33,309 nucleotides of DNA, taken from assembly GCA_020627965.1 (NCBI GenBank), contig JAHDFX010000049.1:1-33309 (forward strand). The letters run 5' to 3'. Position numbers and translations under genes: made by a program. Below, piece by piece: positions 9,282 to 18,338 of this stretch. Every line of letters begins with the position of its first letter. Position 1 is the stretch's first letter. The stretch comes from Saprospiraceae bacterium. Lineage in GTDB: Bacteria > Bacteroidota > Bacteroidia > Chitinophagales > Saprospiraceae. Below the pieces are notes generated by a model, which made no database searches, was not told the origin of the DNA, and was given only the letters and a program-made list of their open reading frames with translations.

Positions 9282-12200
9282 TTAAAAGATATAACGCAAT
9301 CCAACTCTTGCCTGCCAACGAGAATCCAGACTAAAGTCATTGGAAAAGGTACTGGTCAGACTTGGATCAAATGAATAAGTCGGTACTCCGGCAGCATCCA
9401 CACTAACGCCAACGGGCTGAGTATTAACAGGTAATTGTTTTACACCCAGATTGGAGCTGAGTAAATTGCCGAGATTTAGTACATCAAAGCTAAATTGTAT
9501 ACGCTGTTCTTTTTCCCCAATGGAGAATTTATAATCTTGTAACAATCGAAAATCCCATTGTGCATACCAGGGAGCCAGAATAGCATATTTTTCCATGTAC
9601 TGCCCTCTATTCTTGTTCATGTATGGATCTTGATTGATGTAAGCACGAAAAGCCTCGCGCTGCTCTTCACTGACAAAATTTTGTGCATTAAGTTCATCAT
9701 CAGTCGGAATGTAAATCAGATCGTTCAGTCCAGAACCATCGCCATTAATATCTCCTGAATAGGTATAACTAAAGCGATAATCAGCTGTAAAATCATTAGG
9801 TGTTGTGCCTCCCTGAGCATATTGAAAGAATGTTGATAGGGTAGTAGCCCAATTGCCATATTCAAAGGTTTTATATACAGTTCCGAAGACTCTGTGCTGT
9901 GTTCCGTACAAAGAAGGAGCCAGTAGTTCCTGATTAACATTGCCAAAGGCAGGATTACGCTCAAAAGCATCACTGGAAATTTCAGCATCAATAGAGGAAG
10001 CATCTTTAGCTTCTGTCAGGTTATAACCAATGGAGAAGTAAGCATTTTTAGCAAAAGTCTTCTGTATTTGAAAGCTGAAGTTCAGGGAATAACCAACATC
10101 TGTATTGTCAAAAACATAGCCCGTACCGAATAATGGACCACCACCGAACATGGCATGATCGTTCGGTCCATAGACAGGGCGGTTATCTGCTACATCATTC
10201 AGGGTCTCTGTTGGTGGTGCAAGGCTGTAATTACGTACAAAAGCTGCGTTAATATCTTTGGTGTAAATCAAATCAACAGAAGTAACCCAGCCCTTATCAA
10301 TTTTCTGATCAAAACCTATATTAGACCGCCAAACCTGTGGAAATTTGAAATCATTAGCGGTTTTATTATAAAACCAGAAATTTGGATTCGCTACCTGATT
10401 ACCTATCCACACGAAAGGCAAACGTCCGGTAAATAGACCTGTTCCACCCCTAAGTTGCATGGTTTGGTCTCCTTTTATATCATAGTTAAAACCAAGACGA
10501 GGAGAAAAAAGTGGTGTTTGTTCTGGTAAATCCAAATGATCAAATACTACTGTATTGCCATCTTCATCTACCCATTCTACTTCAGGTACATAACAACAAT
10601 TTCTGTCAATATTTTCCTGTAGTTTTTCACGTGTATCGAAATAAAGTGGCATATCCATGCGTAGTCCTAGCGTCAGTGTGAATTTGTCAGTAGCTGCCCA
10701 CTCATCCTGCAAGTAAACGGCTGCTTGTCCGACATTAGTCTCAGCCAAAGCCCAGCCATCACCCAACTCACCTTCCGAGCCACCATTGGCATCATAAAGT
10801 CCTTGTGCGGGAGCAGGTGAAACAGCCCCAATAGCAACACTATCCAGAAAAGCCTCAACACTCGCAAACCCAGGACCGAAAGTACCACCATCATTAGCAC
10901 CGCCATCATAAACACCAAGGTTGAAGGAGTTGTCAAAATCAAATTTCTCTAAACTCGCACCTATTGTGAAGGTGTGTCTTCCTGCATAAATATTCAGGTT
11001 GTTAGAAATTTGCAGCACATCTTGCTTTAATTTGTTATTGATAGAAAAAGGTTCATGCCCGGCAACAATGTAGCGAATACCATCTTTGTTGATATTAAGG
11101 ACAGGCATAGGAGTGCTGAAAGGATCACGACTATCACGAAACGCAGTGTAGCCAGCCTGCAATTTATTAGACACCTTATTTCCAAACAATGAACGTAATT
11201 CGAGAATACCTGAATGTATAACATTATTAATACGATACCCAGAATTTTCAAATTGTAAAGTAGTAAGGTCAGGCCCACGGCGACCAATAGCAGTAGGGTG
11301 TGCAGGCTTATCTTTGAAAGCGTCCAGGTAATTATACGTCGCCGTTAGCGTATTATTCTGATTAATAGCAAAATCCAGTTTTGCAAGACCTTTTATACTA
11401 TTTGTTTCATGTAAATAGCCTTCATAAGCACCCGTTTCATAACCAATAGAAGCCAAAGCTGCGGAAACTGCTTCCAAATCAGCAGCTTCTACACGAGACA
11501 CATTTTCGCCTTCCAGTCCGGGACGATTGGCGACAAAAGTAGTTCCCAGATCTTCTCTGTCGTCGATCTCTGCATTTAGAAAAAAGAATAACTTATTTTT
11601 AATGATTGGTCCTCCTAAGGTGAAACCTGCCTGATATTGAGCTAAATCGGGAACGACAATTTCGTCACCTTTTACTTTTCCTCCAGTCATGGCATCATTA
11701 CGATAAAAACCAAAAACAGAACCATGTAATTCGTTGGTGCCAGATTTGGTAACAGCATTAATTGCTGCACCCGTAAAACCAGCTTGTGTAACGTCATAAG
11801 GAGCTAGTGAAACGGTAATTTGTTCAATAGCGTCAAGAGAAACAGGCTGAGCATTGGATTGTCCTCCAGGTGTAGCGGCATCTAGTCCGAATGGATTATT
11901 AAAAATAGAGCCATCCAGTGAAAAATTATTAAATTGGTCATTACGCCCTGCGAAAGAGTTGCCATCGGAAGCAGGTGTAAGTCGATAATAGTCGGATGCA
12001 GAACGGCTTATAGTCGGCAGATTTTCAATTATTTCTGTAGAAATATTAGTTTCTGCACCAGTTCTTTCGTTGTTCAGAATGGCATTACGCTCCGCTGTAA
12101 CAACCACGCTGGTAAGCTCTATAGACTCTTCTTGCATCGCTCCATCTAAAGTTAGTTTTTGTGCTAGTGCGAGCTTAATACCTTCATTTTTCTCGGTATT

Positions 12201-12455
12201 AAATCCGACGTAACTGAACTCAACAGTGTAGGGGCCACCCACCCGAAGATTGGGAAGATTATAGCGTCCATCGGCACGTGTGGTTGTTCCATATACCTGC
12301 CCCGAGGGCATATGTCTTGCAATGACAGTAACGCCAATCAGCGGATCGTCGTTTTTATCTGTAATCAACCCATTAATGGATGCTGTTGTTACCTGTGCCT
12401 GAGCCGAAAGACTTCCCAGTAACAGGAAAATAAATAGTAGTAGTTTGTTTTTCAT
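9282..12455 (-). CDS. Oar-like TonB-dependent outer membrane receptor
   Basis: 1057 residues from the chosen ATG at 12455 (MKNKLLLFIFLLLGSLSAQAQ is a good signal peptide; a TTG 21 bp upstream is less likely). An Ig-like carboxypeptidase regulatory domain follows (about 25-110, with INGLITDKNDDPLIGVTV). A TonB plug follows (about 125-250, with SLDGSIFNNPFG and GAAINAVTKSGTNELHGSVF), and then a large beta-barrel ending in GLRYIF, an aromatic C-terminus as needed for outer-membrane insertion. The pattern of plug motifs matches the Oar group (first known from Myxococcus) rather than SusC. Members import or export large substrates with TonB energy; the substrate here is unknown. No SusD-like partner is adjacent, which fits Oar. 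A TAnnTTTG box lies upstream at 12494-12487. Confidence 0.9.
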   Translation of the reverse strand: MKNKLLLFIFLLLGSLSAQAQVTTASINGLITDKNDDPLIGVTVIARHMPSGQVYGTTTRADGRYNLPNLRVGGPYTVEFSYVGFNTEKNEGIKLALAQKLTLDGAMQEESIELTSVVVTAERNAILNNERTGAETNISTEIIENLPTISRSASDYYRLTPASDGNSFAGRNDQFNNFSLDGSIFNNPFGLDAATPGGQSNAQPVSLDAIEQITVSLAPYDVTQAGFTGAAINAVTKSGTNELHGSVFGFYRNDAMTGGKVKGDEIVVPDLAQYQAGFTLGGPIIKNKLFFFLNAEIDDREDLGTTFVANRPGLEGENVSRVEAADLEAVSAALASIGYETGAYEGYLHETNSIKGLAKLDFAINQNNTLTATYNYLDAFKDKPAHPTAIGRRGPDLTTLQFENSGYRINNVIHSGILELRSLFGNKVSNKLQAGYTAFRDSRDPFSTPMPVLNINKDGIRYIVAGHEPFSINNKLKQDVLQISNNLNIYAGRHTFTIGASLEKFDFDNSFNLGVYDGGANDGGTFGPGFASVEAFLDSVAIGAVSPAPAQGLYDANGGSEGELGDGWALAETNVGQAAVYLQDEWAATDKFTLTLGLRMDMPLYFDTREKLQENIDRNCCYVPEVEWVDEDGNTVVFDHLDLPEQTPLFSPRLGFNYDIKGDQTMQLRGGTGLFTGRLPFVWIGNQVANPNFWFYNKTANDFKFPQVWRSNIGFDQKIDKGWVTSVDLIYTKDINAAFVRNYSLAPPTETLNDVADNRPVYGPNDHAMFGGGPLFGTGYVFDNTDVGYSLNFSFQIQKTFAKNAYFSIGYNLTEAKDASSIDAEISSDAFERNPAFGNVNQELLAPSLYGTQHRVFGTVYKTFEYGNWATTLSTFFQYAQGGTTPNDFTADYRFSYTYSGDINGDGSGLNDLIYIPTDDELNAQNFVSEEQREAFRAYINQDPYMNKNRGQYMEKYAILAPWYAQWDFRLLQDYKFSIGEKEQRIQFSFDVLNLGNLLSSNLGVKQLPVNTQPVGVSVDAAGVPTYSFDPSLTSTFSNDFSLDSRWQARVGLRYIF

Positions 12456-12486
12456 AAAGATATACTTGATTAGCAAATGAATGTGC

Positions 12487-12494
12487 CAAATATA
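12487..12494 (-). promoter_or_regulatory. Bacteroidota -7 box upstream of the Oar-like receptor
   Basis: TATATTTG on the minus strand, an exact match to TAnnTTTG, lies 31 bp before the ATG. No clear -33 TTTG at the usual spacing. Confidence 0.5.
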
Positions 12495-12581
12495 GTAAGA
12501 AATACATTACCACTATTTATTTATCAACATTGTAAGAACTTGTTGTTGATAAGCGATGTTTTAGGACGGGACAAAGGAAAT

Positions 12582-12617
12582 AAAAAAGGACTATCCGAAT
12601 TCGGATAGCCCTTTTTT
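12582..12617 (-). terminator. Bidirectional terminator between the small secreted protein and the Oar-like receptor
   Basis: A near-perfect palindrome: AAAAAAGG, one mismatch, then CTATCCGAATTCGGATAG, then CCTTTTTT. It has A/T-runs on both sides, so it can end transcription in either direction; it most likely ends the gene at 12636-13007. Confidence 0.85.
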
Positions 12618-12635
12618 ATTTTTTAAGTCAAAATT

Positions 12636-13007
12636 TTATTTGACTTCTATTTTTTGTTTGATGGCTGTCTTGTAAGTTTGGATTTCTACGGTGTATTTGC
12701 CTGATTTGTAATCATCATAATCCAATTCATACATCGTGTTTTCGGGAAGTTCCCATACTGCTTCATCCAAAACAACATTACCATTTTCATCTTTTACGAC
12801 TAGCTGTTTGGCATATCCATCGATTTTCATAAAATCAATAAAACAAATGTTGCCGTCAGGATCAATAGAAAACACATTTTCTCCAGAAACCTCTGTGAGA
12901 GCAGGAATCATTGCATCAGCATCAGAAGCTGCAAGTTCTGACTGTGCAAAAGTGAATGTTGATACAAGGATCAATAGGAAGGAAAAAGTAAAGCCTTTAA
13001 AACTCAT
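12636..13007 (-). CDS. Small secreted protein of unknown function
   Basis: 123 residues. A signal peptide (about 1-21, ends TFAQ) is followed by an acidic region and then a single beta-rich domain of about 80 residues (AKQLVVKDENGNVVLDEAV, then YKSGKYTVEI, ending KQKIEVK). The layout resembles the Ig-like secretion-tail fold of Bacteroidota (strand, turn, 'GxYxVxI' strand, short last strand), but a cargo domain in front is missing, so I do not call it T9SS cargo. Two Cys/Phe-rich positions (ICFIDF) are notable. It stands alone, with a -7 box upstream (13114-13107) and a terminator downstream. Function unknown. Confidence 0.7.
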   Translation of the reverse strand: MSFKGFTFSFLLILVSTFTFAQSELAASDADAMIPALTEVSGENVFSIDPDGNICFIDFMKIDGYAKQLVVKDENGNVVLDEAVWELPENTMYELDYDDYKSGKYTVEIQTYKTAIKQKIEVK

Positions 13008-13106
13008 GATTGATACAATATTTTATGAATTACTTGTTTAATTAGTATTAATGCTTGTAAGACGAGATTATTCAGTGTTTTGGTACATGAAACCCGACTT
13101 TTTTTG

Positions 13107-13114
13107 CAAAATTA
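13107..13114 (-). promoter_or_regulatory. -7 box upstream of the small secreted protein
   Basis: TAATTTTG on the minus strand matches TAnnTTTG exactly. It lies about 100 bp before the ATG at 13007, so the leader would be fairly long. Confidence 0.4.
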
Positions 13115-13299
13115 ACTTTGTTATAACATTTAGGTGACAAATGTAAATTTGAATTCAATCACAGTATACGAAACTTTGTCTTATATAGATGCATCTCGTT
13201 CTTAATTATGACAAAAATGTTACCAAATTGAATCACACTATTAAGACACTAGAGAAATCTAATTGCCCTACATTTTATTCTTGCGTCATTCCTAAATAA

Positions 13300-13333
13300 A
13301 AAAATCTCCCAGAAGAAACTCTTGAGAGATTTT
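13300..13333 (-). terminator. Leftward terminator with no visible gene
   Basis: On the minus strand AAAATCTC pairs with GAGATTTT around a loop, and the right arm continues into a run of seven T. It lies in the 500-bp gap 13008-13508, in which I find no coding frame with a credible product. Something short and leftward could end here, perhaps a small RNA from 13340-13500, but no family is recognised. Confidence 0.5.
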
Positions 13334-13484
13334 AGTTTGGAGGAAATGAGGAGGATTAAATCCTTCTCGGTATAATTTAATGGATTGAAATTTCTGTACT
13401 AGCTTTTTTACATACTCTTATTTGTTAAGTAGATAATTTAAAGAAAAACGTTGCATTAGTCTATGCACAATTTAAGATTGAGCT

Positions 13485-13492
13485 TATATTCG
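13485..13492 (+). promoter_or_regulatory. Possible -7 box of threonine aldolase
   Basis: TATATTCG differs from TAnnTTTG at one position and lies 16 bp before the ATG, leaving a very short leader. Confidence 0.3.
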
Positions 13493-13508
13493 TGCAAAAT
13501 TTGTAAAT

Positions 13509-14531
13509 ATGTCTATCAATTTAATTAGTGATACTACTACTCGTCCGACGAAAGCTATGTTGGCAGCTATGATGCAGGCTGAAGTTGGAGATGATGTTTT
13601 CCAGGCAGACCCCACCGTAAATGCCTTGCAGGAAAAGGCTGCTAAAATGTTTGGAAAAGAAGCAGCATTGTTTTGCCCCTCAGGAACTATGTGTAATCAA
13701 ATTGCCATCAGCGTTCATACAAGACCAATGGATGAGGTTATTTGTGAGAAACTCTCTCATATATATCAATCGGAAAATGGCGGTTATGCTTTTAATTCCT
13801 GGGCTGGTATTAAGTTGATAGAAGGAGATAGAGGTAAAATAAGCCCTGAACAAATTGAATCAGCGATTAATCCACCTTACGACTGGCTGCCAATAAGCAG
13901 GCTCGTTGTATTGGAGAACACGTGTAATATTGGAGGAGGAACGGTGTATAGCTTTGAAGAAATGCAGGCTGTTTCGGAGCTTTGTAAAGCAAAAAAACTT
14001 CGTTTACATTTAGATGGTGCGCGAATTTTTAATGCTTTAACAGAAAGTGGCGATGCTCCAAATGAAGTAGGGGCATTATTTGACAGCATTTCTATTTGTT
14101 TGTCTAAAGGGCTTGGGGCTCCGGTTGGCTCTTTATTATTAGGAACAAAAGAATTCATTGCTCAGGCAAGGCGTATAAGAAAGGCTAGGGGAGGAGGAAT
14201 GCGTCAGGCAGGTTATTTGGCAGCAGCAGGATTATATGCGCTGGAAAACCACATTGAGCGATTAAAGGACGATCATCGTCGTGCCAGAATTATTGGTGAG
14301 CAATTAGCGAAAATGCCACAGATTGAAAATATTCGCCCTATAGAAACCAATATCATGTTTTTCGATGTAAAGGCGCCACTAACTGCGGAAGTTTTCTTGG
14401 CAAAATTAAAAGAACACGGCATACTTGCTGTACCATTTGGTAAGCAAACAGTACGCTTTGTTACCCACCTTGATTTTACGGAGCAAATGCTGGAACAAAC
14501 TTTAAATATTCTTAAAGAAATTGGAAACTGA
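13509..14531 (+). CDS. ltaE: Low-specificity L-threonine aldolase
   Basis: 340 residues, the normal length. A fold-type I PLP enzyme that splits L-threonine/allo-threonine into glycine and acetaldehyde in the cytoplasm. The N-terminus INLISDTTTRPTKAML with GDDVF is the family signature (threonine aldolases start LRSDTVTxPT and carry GDDVYGED). LHLDGARIFNA includes Asp169, which pairs with the PLP pyridine nitrogen, and SICLSKGLGAPVGS carries Lys200, the Schiff-base lysine. The conserved His stacking on PLP corresponds to His84 in KLSHIY. Single-gene unit, with convergent genes downstream (stop 14531 to the opposing stop at 14558). No oddities. Confidence 0.92.
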   Translation: MSINLISDTTTRPTKAMLAAMMQAEVGDDVFQADPTVNALQEKAAKMFGKEAALFCPSGTMCNQIAISVHTRPMDEVICEKLSHIYQSENGGYAFNSWAGIKLIEGDRGKISPEQIESAINPPYDWLPISRLVVLENTCNIGGGTVYSFEEMQAVSELCKAKKLRLHLDGARIFNALTESGDAPNEVGALFDSISICLSKGLGAPVGSLLLGTKEFIAQARRIRKARGGGMRQAGYLAAAGLYALENHIERLKDDHRRARIIGEQLAKMPQIENIRPIETNIMFFDVKAPLTAEVFLAKLKEHGILAVPFGKQTVRFVTHLDFTEQMLEQTLNILKEIGN

Positions 14532-14557
14532 TCTTTATACACATTGACTATTAGTCA

Positions 14558-15766
14558 CTATTCTCCATTCGTCAGGAAACTTTCATACCAGGCATATCCA
14601 AGAATAACATGGAAAAAAATCACCTCCAATACTTGTACAACAACCCTTGGATCAGCCAGAAAGTTTGCTCCGATGGCAGCCACACCAATAATACCTGCAA
14701 TGATTGTTAAGGCAGGACGGTTTTGATAATCGGTAGATCTAAGCGTATTCGTTAAAGGAAAGAGCATTCCTAAACTGACTAGACAGATCGTTTGCCATAT
14801 CTGGGCATCGGCATATATGTTTAAAAAGAGTCCACCTATTCCTATTAATGTCATTATACCAAATAAAGCGGATACTTGTTTCTCTCGCTTTGTCAGAATT
14901 TGTGCAGTACGCGGATTCAATTGTAAATAGGCATTAAATATTACGTCGGCAAACCAAATAAATAATACAAAAAGTAAGTATATAGGTAAAAGTAGAACAC
15001 GATGACTTACACATAGAATCAATCCAGCTACCAGGAGTAAGCGAATAGACTGTAATTTAGTATTAGAAAGATAATTGAATTGTAAAGATAATTGATACAA
15101 TTTGTACCTGGCTTTAATAGATTCAACAAGCCCTGTTCGTGCAAATTCTAATTCAGGATTATACGATAGTGCTGTCTGGAAAGAGTCTCTTGCTCTGTCG
15201 TATTCTCGCTGCTCCAATGCAGCCCATCCGCTATTAGCATATGTAAATGGGTTTTCCGGATCTCCACGAAAAGCCATTGCGAAAGTAGCATTGGCTTCTT
15301 CATAGCGTCCCATTCTGTTTAGGATGCGGGCACGAAGATTGAGCGAATCAATGTGTTCAGCGTTAATATGCAGCCCCATTTCACAGATTTCTAGGGCTTT
15401 TTCCCAGTCTTGTTGTTGGAAATAAATGGTAGCAAGAACGTACAAGTAGTCAGCATTGGCAGGGTGGTGACTTAGACTCACTCTGATAATATCTTCTGCT
15501 TTTGCATATCTTTCCTGTTCCAGATAAACCTGACTGAGTACATGATAATGATCTGCATTAGTAGGTTCCAGCCTAATGGCCTCTTTTGCTTCATGCAAGG
15601 CTTCTGTTATTAGCTTTTGGTGAAGCAGGCAAGAACTCAGCATGGCACGCGTAGCAGCATTCGAGCGATACAGGGCAAGGCTTTGGCGAAGCTCCTGTTC
15701 AGCCATCTTGAAACGCCCTTGTTGCATGAGCAACTGTGCTTTTTCTAGTGCGGCATGGTTTTGCAT
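14558..15766 (-). CDS. TPR-repeat membrane protein
   Basis: 402 residues. The first ~220 contain about five to six tandem TPR units (for example LMQQGRFKMAEQELRQSLAL, then ERYAKAEDIIRVSL, DWEKALEICEMGL, GRYEEANATFAMAF and EYDRARDSFQTAL). The second half has about five to six hydrophobic segments (around residues 240-395), so the TPR domain faces one side of the inner membrane as an anchored scaffold. No enzymatic motif is seen. The neighbour upstream on the same strand is a TPR-AAA+ ATPase whose stop is 141 bp before this start; the shared TPR layout suggests a common process. Exact role unknown. Confidence 0.75.
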   Translation of the reverse strand: MQNHAALEKAQLLMQQGRFKMAEQELRQSLALYRSNAATRAMLSSCLLHQKLITEALHEAKEAIRLEPTNADHYHVLSQVYLEQERYAKAEDIIRVSLSHHPANADYLYVLATIYFQQQDWEKALEICEMGLHINAEHIDSLNLRARILNRMGRYEEANATFAMAFRGDPENPFTYANSGWAALEQREYDRARDSFQTALSYNPELEFARTGLVESIKARYKLYQLSLQFNYLSNTKLQSIRLLLVAGLILCVSHRVLLLPIYLLFVLFIWFADVIFNAYLQLNPRTAQILTKREKQVSALFGIMTLIGIGGLFLNIYADAQIWQTICLVSLGMLFPLTNTLRSTDYQNRPALTIIAGIIGVAAIGANFLADPRVVVQVLEVIFFHVILGYAWYESFLTNGE

Positions 15767-15832
15767 AGCTCAAAAATTTTCCGTCCAACAATAGAATCCA
15801 GATGCAGTTTAGTAATTAAACCCCATTACCTG

Positions 15833-15869
15833 AGTGATGTGACGGTGTTTGTTTTTTGTTTACATCACT
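15833..15869. repeat. 8-bp inverted repeat upstream of the TPR membrane gene
   Basis: AGTGATGT (15833-15840) and ACATCACT (15862-15869) flank a 21-nt spacer in the gap between the AAA+ gene and the TPR membrane gene. It could be an operator or an RNA hairpin; no T-run follows. Confidence 0.3.
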
Positions 15870-15907
15870 TATTTTGGCAAATTGGGATATAGTTGTTTGA
15901 ATACTAA

Positions 15908-17278
15908 TCAGATTGGATTCATTTTCAAATAATCCAAAATCTCGTTGTACAATCCTCCTTCATTTGAAAACAGCGCATAGTTTTTAGCCTTTTTTAACCA
16001 TTCTTTAGTGCTAGGCCTGACATCTTTTACTGCTTTGAGCAAATCATTTTGATTGAGCGGCCTATTTTCCCCTGTTTCCATAGCTTCTCTTATTAGAGTC
16101 TGCCGGGCATTATCAATTAACAAGCGTAAATCAGCTCCTGAAAAGTCTTTTGTTTTTTTTGCGAGTGCCTGATAATCAACTTCTGCTTTATTATCAATTT
16201 GTGCTAACAGAATAGACAATATGGAAGCCCTGGCTTCCATGTCTGGTGGTGGCACAAAAATAATACGATCAAAACGTCCTGGTCTGCGAAAAGCTTCATC
16301 CAGATGCCAGGGAGCGTTCGTGGCTGCAAGAATTAATAAATCTTCATTCTCTGCTTCAAAACCATCTAGCTCTGACAAAAACTGGTTGATAACGTATCGA
16401 GAACCATTTTTCTTTAAATCACTTCTATTGGAACCTAATGCGTCTGCTTCGTCAAAAAACAATACACAAGGTGTTCTTCTTCTTGCTATTTCAAATATTT
16501 CATGCAAGTTTTTTTCGCTTTTCCCAATCCACATTTCCAGTATTTCATGAATACCTACAGAAATCAAATTGCCGTTCATTTCTCCTGCTGTGGCTCTGGC
16601 AATGTGCGTTTTTCCACAACCCGGAGGTCCGTAAAGCAAAATACCTCCACCAGCTTTTTTACCATAGGCTTCATATATTGACTGATGCCTGAATGGAAGT
16701 ATGATCTTTTGTCGGATCTCATCCTTGACTTGCGCCATTCCTCCAACATGTGTAAAATCCATCCTTGGAGCAATTAACTGTTCCAGATATGTATCAAGAT
16801 CATCGCCGTTCTGCTGAAAAAAGGCACTATCTTCACTTACATCCCGATCACTTAATTCTTCTATTGATATTCCTTGAATCTGCTTTTCCAACAATTCATC
16901 TGCAAGTTCTGGATTGGATTTGAGGGCAGCCTCATAGGCATATTGAGCAGATTCTAGATCTTGCTCTGTAAGATGTAAACGAGATTTTAACAGGAATACC
17001 TCTGCTGGCATGCTGGAAGGGGCAGACATTAATTCATCTAACAACACCCAGGCTTCGTTATTTTTACCAAGTCTGTAAAAGGCATTGCCTAATCCAAGTT
17101 TTGAGTATATACAAGTTGTGTCAAGGGTTAGTTTTTCTTTGAAGTAAGAAACAGCGTCTTCATAACGATGTATTTTTAATAGCGTATTGCCTATCAAAAG
17201 TAGCAAAGGGGGATTCTCGGGAGAATACCGCAACGCATCCATCAAGCCATTTAGCAGATTTTCGTTAGTTTGTTGCAT
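15908..17278 (-). CDS. TPR-AAA+ ATPase
   Basis: 456 residues. The N-terminal ~130 residues hold TPR-like units (EDAVSYFKEKLTLD, then NNEAWVLLDELM and ESAQYAYEAALKSNP). A single AAA domain follows at about 175-440, with Walker A GPPGCGKT (217-224), Walker B VLFFDEADA (272-280), sensor 1 AATNAP (318-323) and the arginine-finger region RRPGRFDR (331-338). The set is that of classical (Cdc48/FtsH/SpoVK-like) AAA proteins, but there is no protease domain and no transmembrane segment, so it is a soluble remodelling ATPase. The TPR part probably recruits clients. It is next to a TPR membrane protein, which could be its anchor or client. The substrate is unknown. Confidence 0.85.
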   Translation of the reverse strand: MQQTNENLLNGLMDALRYSPENPPLLLLIGNTLLKIHRYEDAVSYFKEKLTLDTTCIYSKLGLGNAFYRLGKNNEAWVLLDELMSAPSSMPAEVFLLKSRLHLTEQDLESAQYAYEAALKSNPELADELLEKQIQGISIEELSDRDVSEDSAFFQQNGDDLDTYLEQLIAPRMDFTHVGGMAQVKDEIRQKIILPFRHQSIYEAYGKKAGGGILLYGPPGCGKTHIARATAGEMNGNLISVGIHEILEMWIGKSEKNLHEIFEIARRRTPCVLFFDEADALGSNRSDLKKNGSRYVINQFLSELDGFEAENEDLLILAATNAPWHLDEAFRRPGRFDRIIFVPPPDMEARASILSILLAQIDNKAEVDYQALAKKTKDFSGADLRLLIDNARQTLIREAMETGENRPLNQNDLLKAVKDVRPSTKEWLKKAKNYALFSNEGGLYNEILDYLKMNPI

Positions 17279-17309
17279 TTTAGGAATGTTGGATTTTCGT
17301 AATATTGAA

Positions 17310-17355
17310 GACTAAGAGACTTGTTGCATTATTATCTTCTATACTGATCTTAGTC
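17310..17355. repeat. 8-bp inverted repeat upstream of the AAA+ gene
   Basis: GACTAAGA (17310-17317) and TCTTAGTC (17348-17355) are exact inverse copies 30 nt apart, 32 bp upstream of the ATG at 17278. The gap 17279-17540 otherwise shows only AT-rich sequence. Confidence 0.3.
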
Positions 17356-17540
17356 TAAGAGTGCTTATTCTACACAATATTAAATAAAAAAACTTGAAAC
17401 TACATCCTTCGTGACAAATAAATGTTTATCAAATAACGAAAAAGTATAAGGTGTTAGAGTGGAAAATGTCTGCTTTTAAAATTGAATTTCAAATTTATAA
17501 ACATGAATTAATTGATTGGGGATCAGTTTTTTGTGTAATA

Positions 17541-18317
17541 TTATTTTTCTATGCTTTTTAATAAATCAAAAGCCTGTTTTTGACGTTTTTGAGTGACAGT
17601 TTTATCCAGTGTAATATTTTTCAATATTTTGACACAATCCGCTTTTTTACCTTGGCGAAGATATGTATGGGCGAGATACCAATCGGCAGTATCTTTTATT
17701 TCAGGACTGTTTTTACGAATATTATTGAAAATAGAAATGGCTTGTTCGTAGTTTCCTTCTTGCATATAGGCGTATCCTATACCTAATTGTGCCGATGCTT
17801 CCGTACCGGCAGGAATTTCTTGAAGATATGTTATTGCTTGACTATAATTACCTTTATCAAGTTCGTTAAATCCTTTCTCCAGTATTTCATCATTGATATT
17901 ACCGCCATCAGTAGATCTGAGAGCGCTTAATGATGGCATACTGCCAATTGTGTTTTCGGATAATTGAGCTGGAGACAAGTCAGGCACCAAGAGATTTTTG
18001 CCGAAGAAAGCCAGTAATAAAACTGCTGCAATCGCTACTGCAAAACTGATAATTCTTCTGCGGGCTATTTTTTTATTCCCAGTGGTTTTCTCTGTTTTTT
18101 CTTGCTGAAATTGTTCCTCGTGATAATTATTTATACGATTAATAAAAGGAATTTTTTCTTTGTCTAGCATCGCTATTTCTATATCACGATGCAATTCTAC
18201 TTCAGCCTTTAAATCAGTATCCTGATCTAATTGTTGTTTAAAGTCAGTCAACTCCTGCCCGGATAAGTCTCCACTCAGGTAGCGCTCTATTAATTCGTAT
18301 TTTAGTTCCTCTTTCAT
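17541..18317 (-). CDS. Membrane TPR protein, probable anti-sigma-like partner
   Basis: 258 residues. The N-terminal ~80 residues are charged and helical (LIERYLSGDLSGQELTDF is the pattern seen at the start of Bacteroidota anti-sigma proteins). One transmembrane segment is at about 88-106 (ISFAVAIAAVLLLAFFG). A C-terminal part (about 140-258) has TPR-like units (LDKGNYSQAITYLQEI, EGNYEQAISIFNNI, QGKKADCVKILKNI). The stop of the ECF sigma gene is 21 bp upstream on the same strand, so the two are cotranscribed. A cytoplasmic sigma-binding segment with a periplasmic TPR sensor is the natural reading, but no FecR or zinc-binding anti-sigma motif is present, so this is inference. Confidence 0.78.
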   Translation of the reverse strand: MKEELKYELIERYLSGDLSGQELTDFKQQLDQDTDLKAEVELHRDIEIAMLDKEKIPFINRINNYHEEQFQQEKTEKTTGNKKIARRRIISFAVAIAAVLLLAFFGKNLLVPDLSPAQLSENTIGSMPSLSALRSTDGGNINDEILEKGFNELDKGNYSQAITYLQEIPAGTEASAQLGIGYAYMQEGNYEQAISIFNNIRKNSPEIKDTADWYLAHTYLRQGKKADCVKILKNITLDKTVTQKRQKQAFDLLKSIEK

Positions 18318-18338
18318 GTCAATATAGTGGCATTATTA

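Larger units (their letters stand above)
13008..13508. other. 500-bp intergenic region
   Basis: Holds the -7 box of the small secreted protein (13107-13114), the leftward terminator (13300-13333), a short palindrome AGGATTAAATCCT (13351-13363) and a weak promoter box for threonine aldolase (13485-13492). The stretch 13120-13290 is AT-rich with nothing I can name. Confidence 0.6.

Noticed and set aside
12456-12476. TTG start adding seven residues to the Oar-like receptor.
   Set aside because: The ATG at 12455 gives a clean signal peptide; the extension MLIKYIF adds nothing known.
13338-13375. tRNA 3'-end-like string on the minus strand (T-arm-like palindrome, then CATTTCCTCCA).
   Set aside because: No TTCGANT loop, no matching 5' acceptor arm GGAAATG about 70 nt upstream and no anticodon arm. 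Treated as chance or, at most, a remnant.
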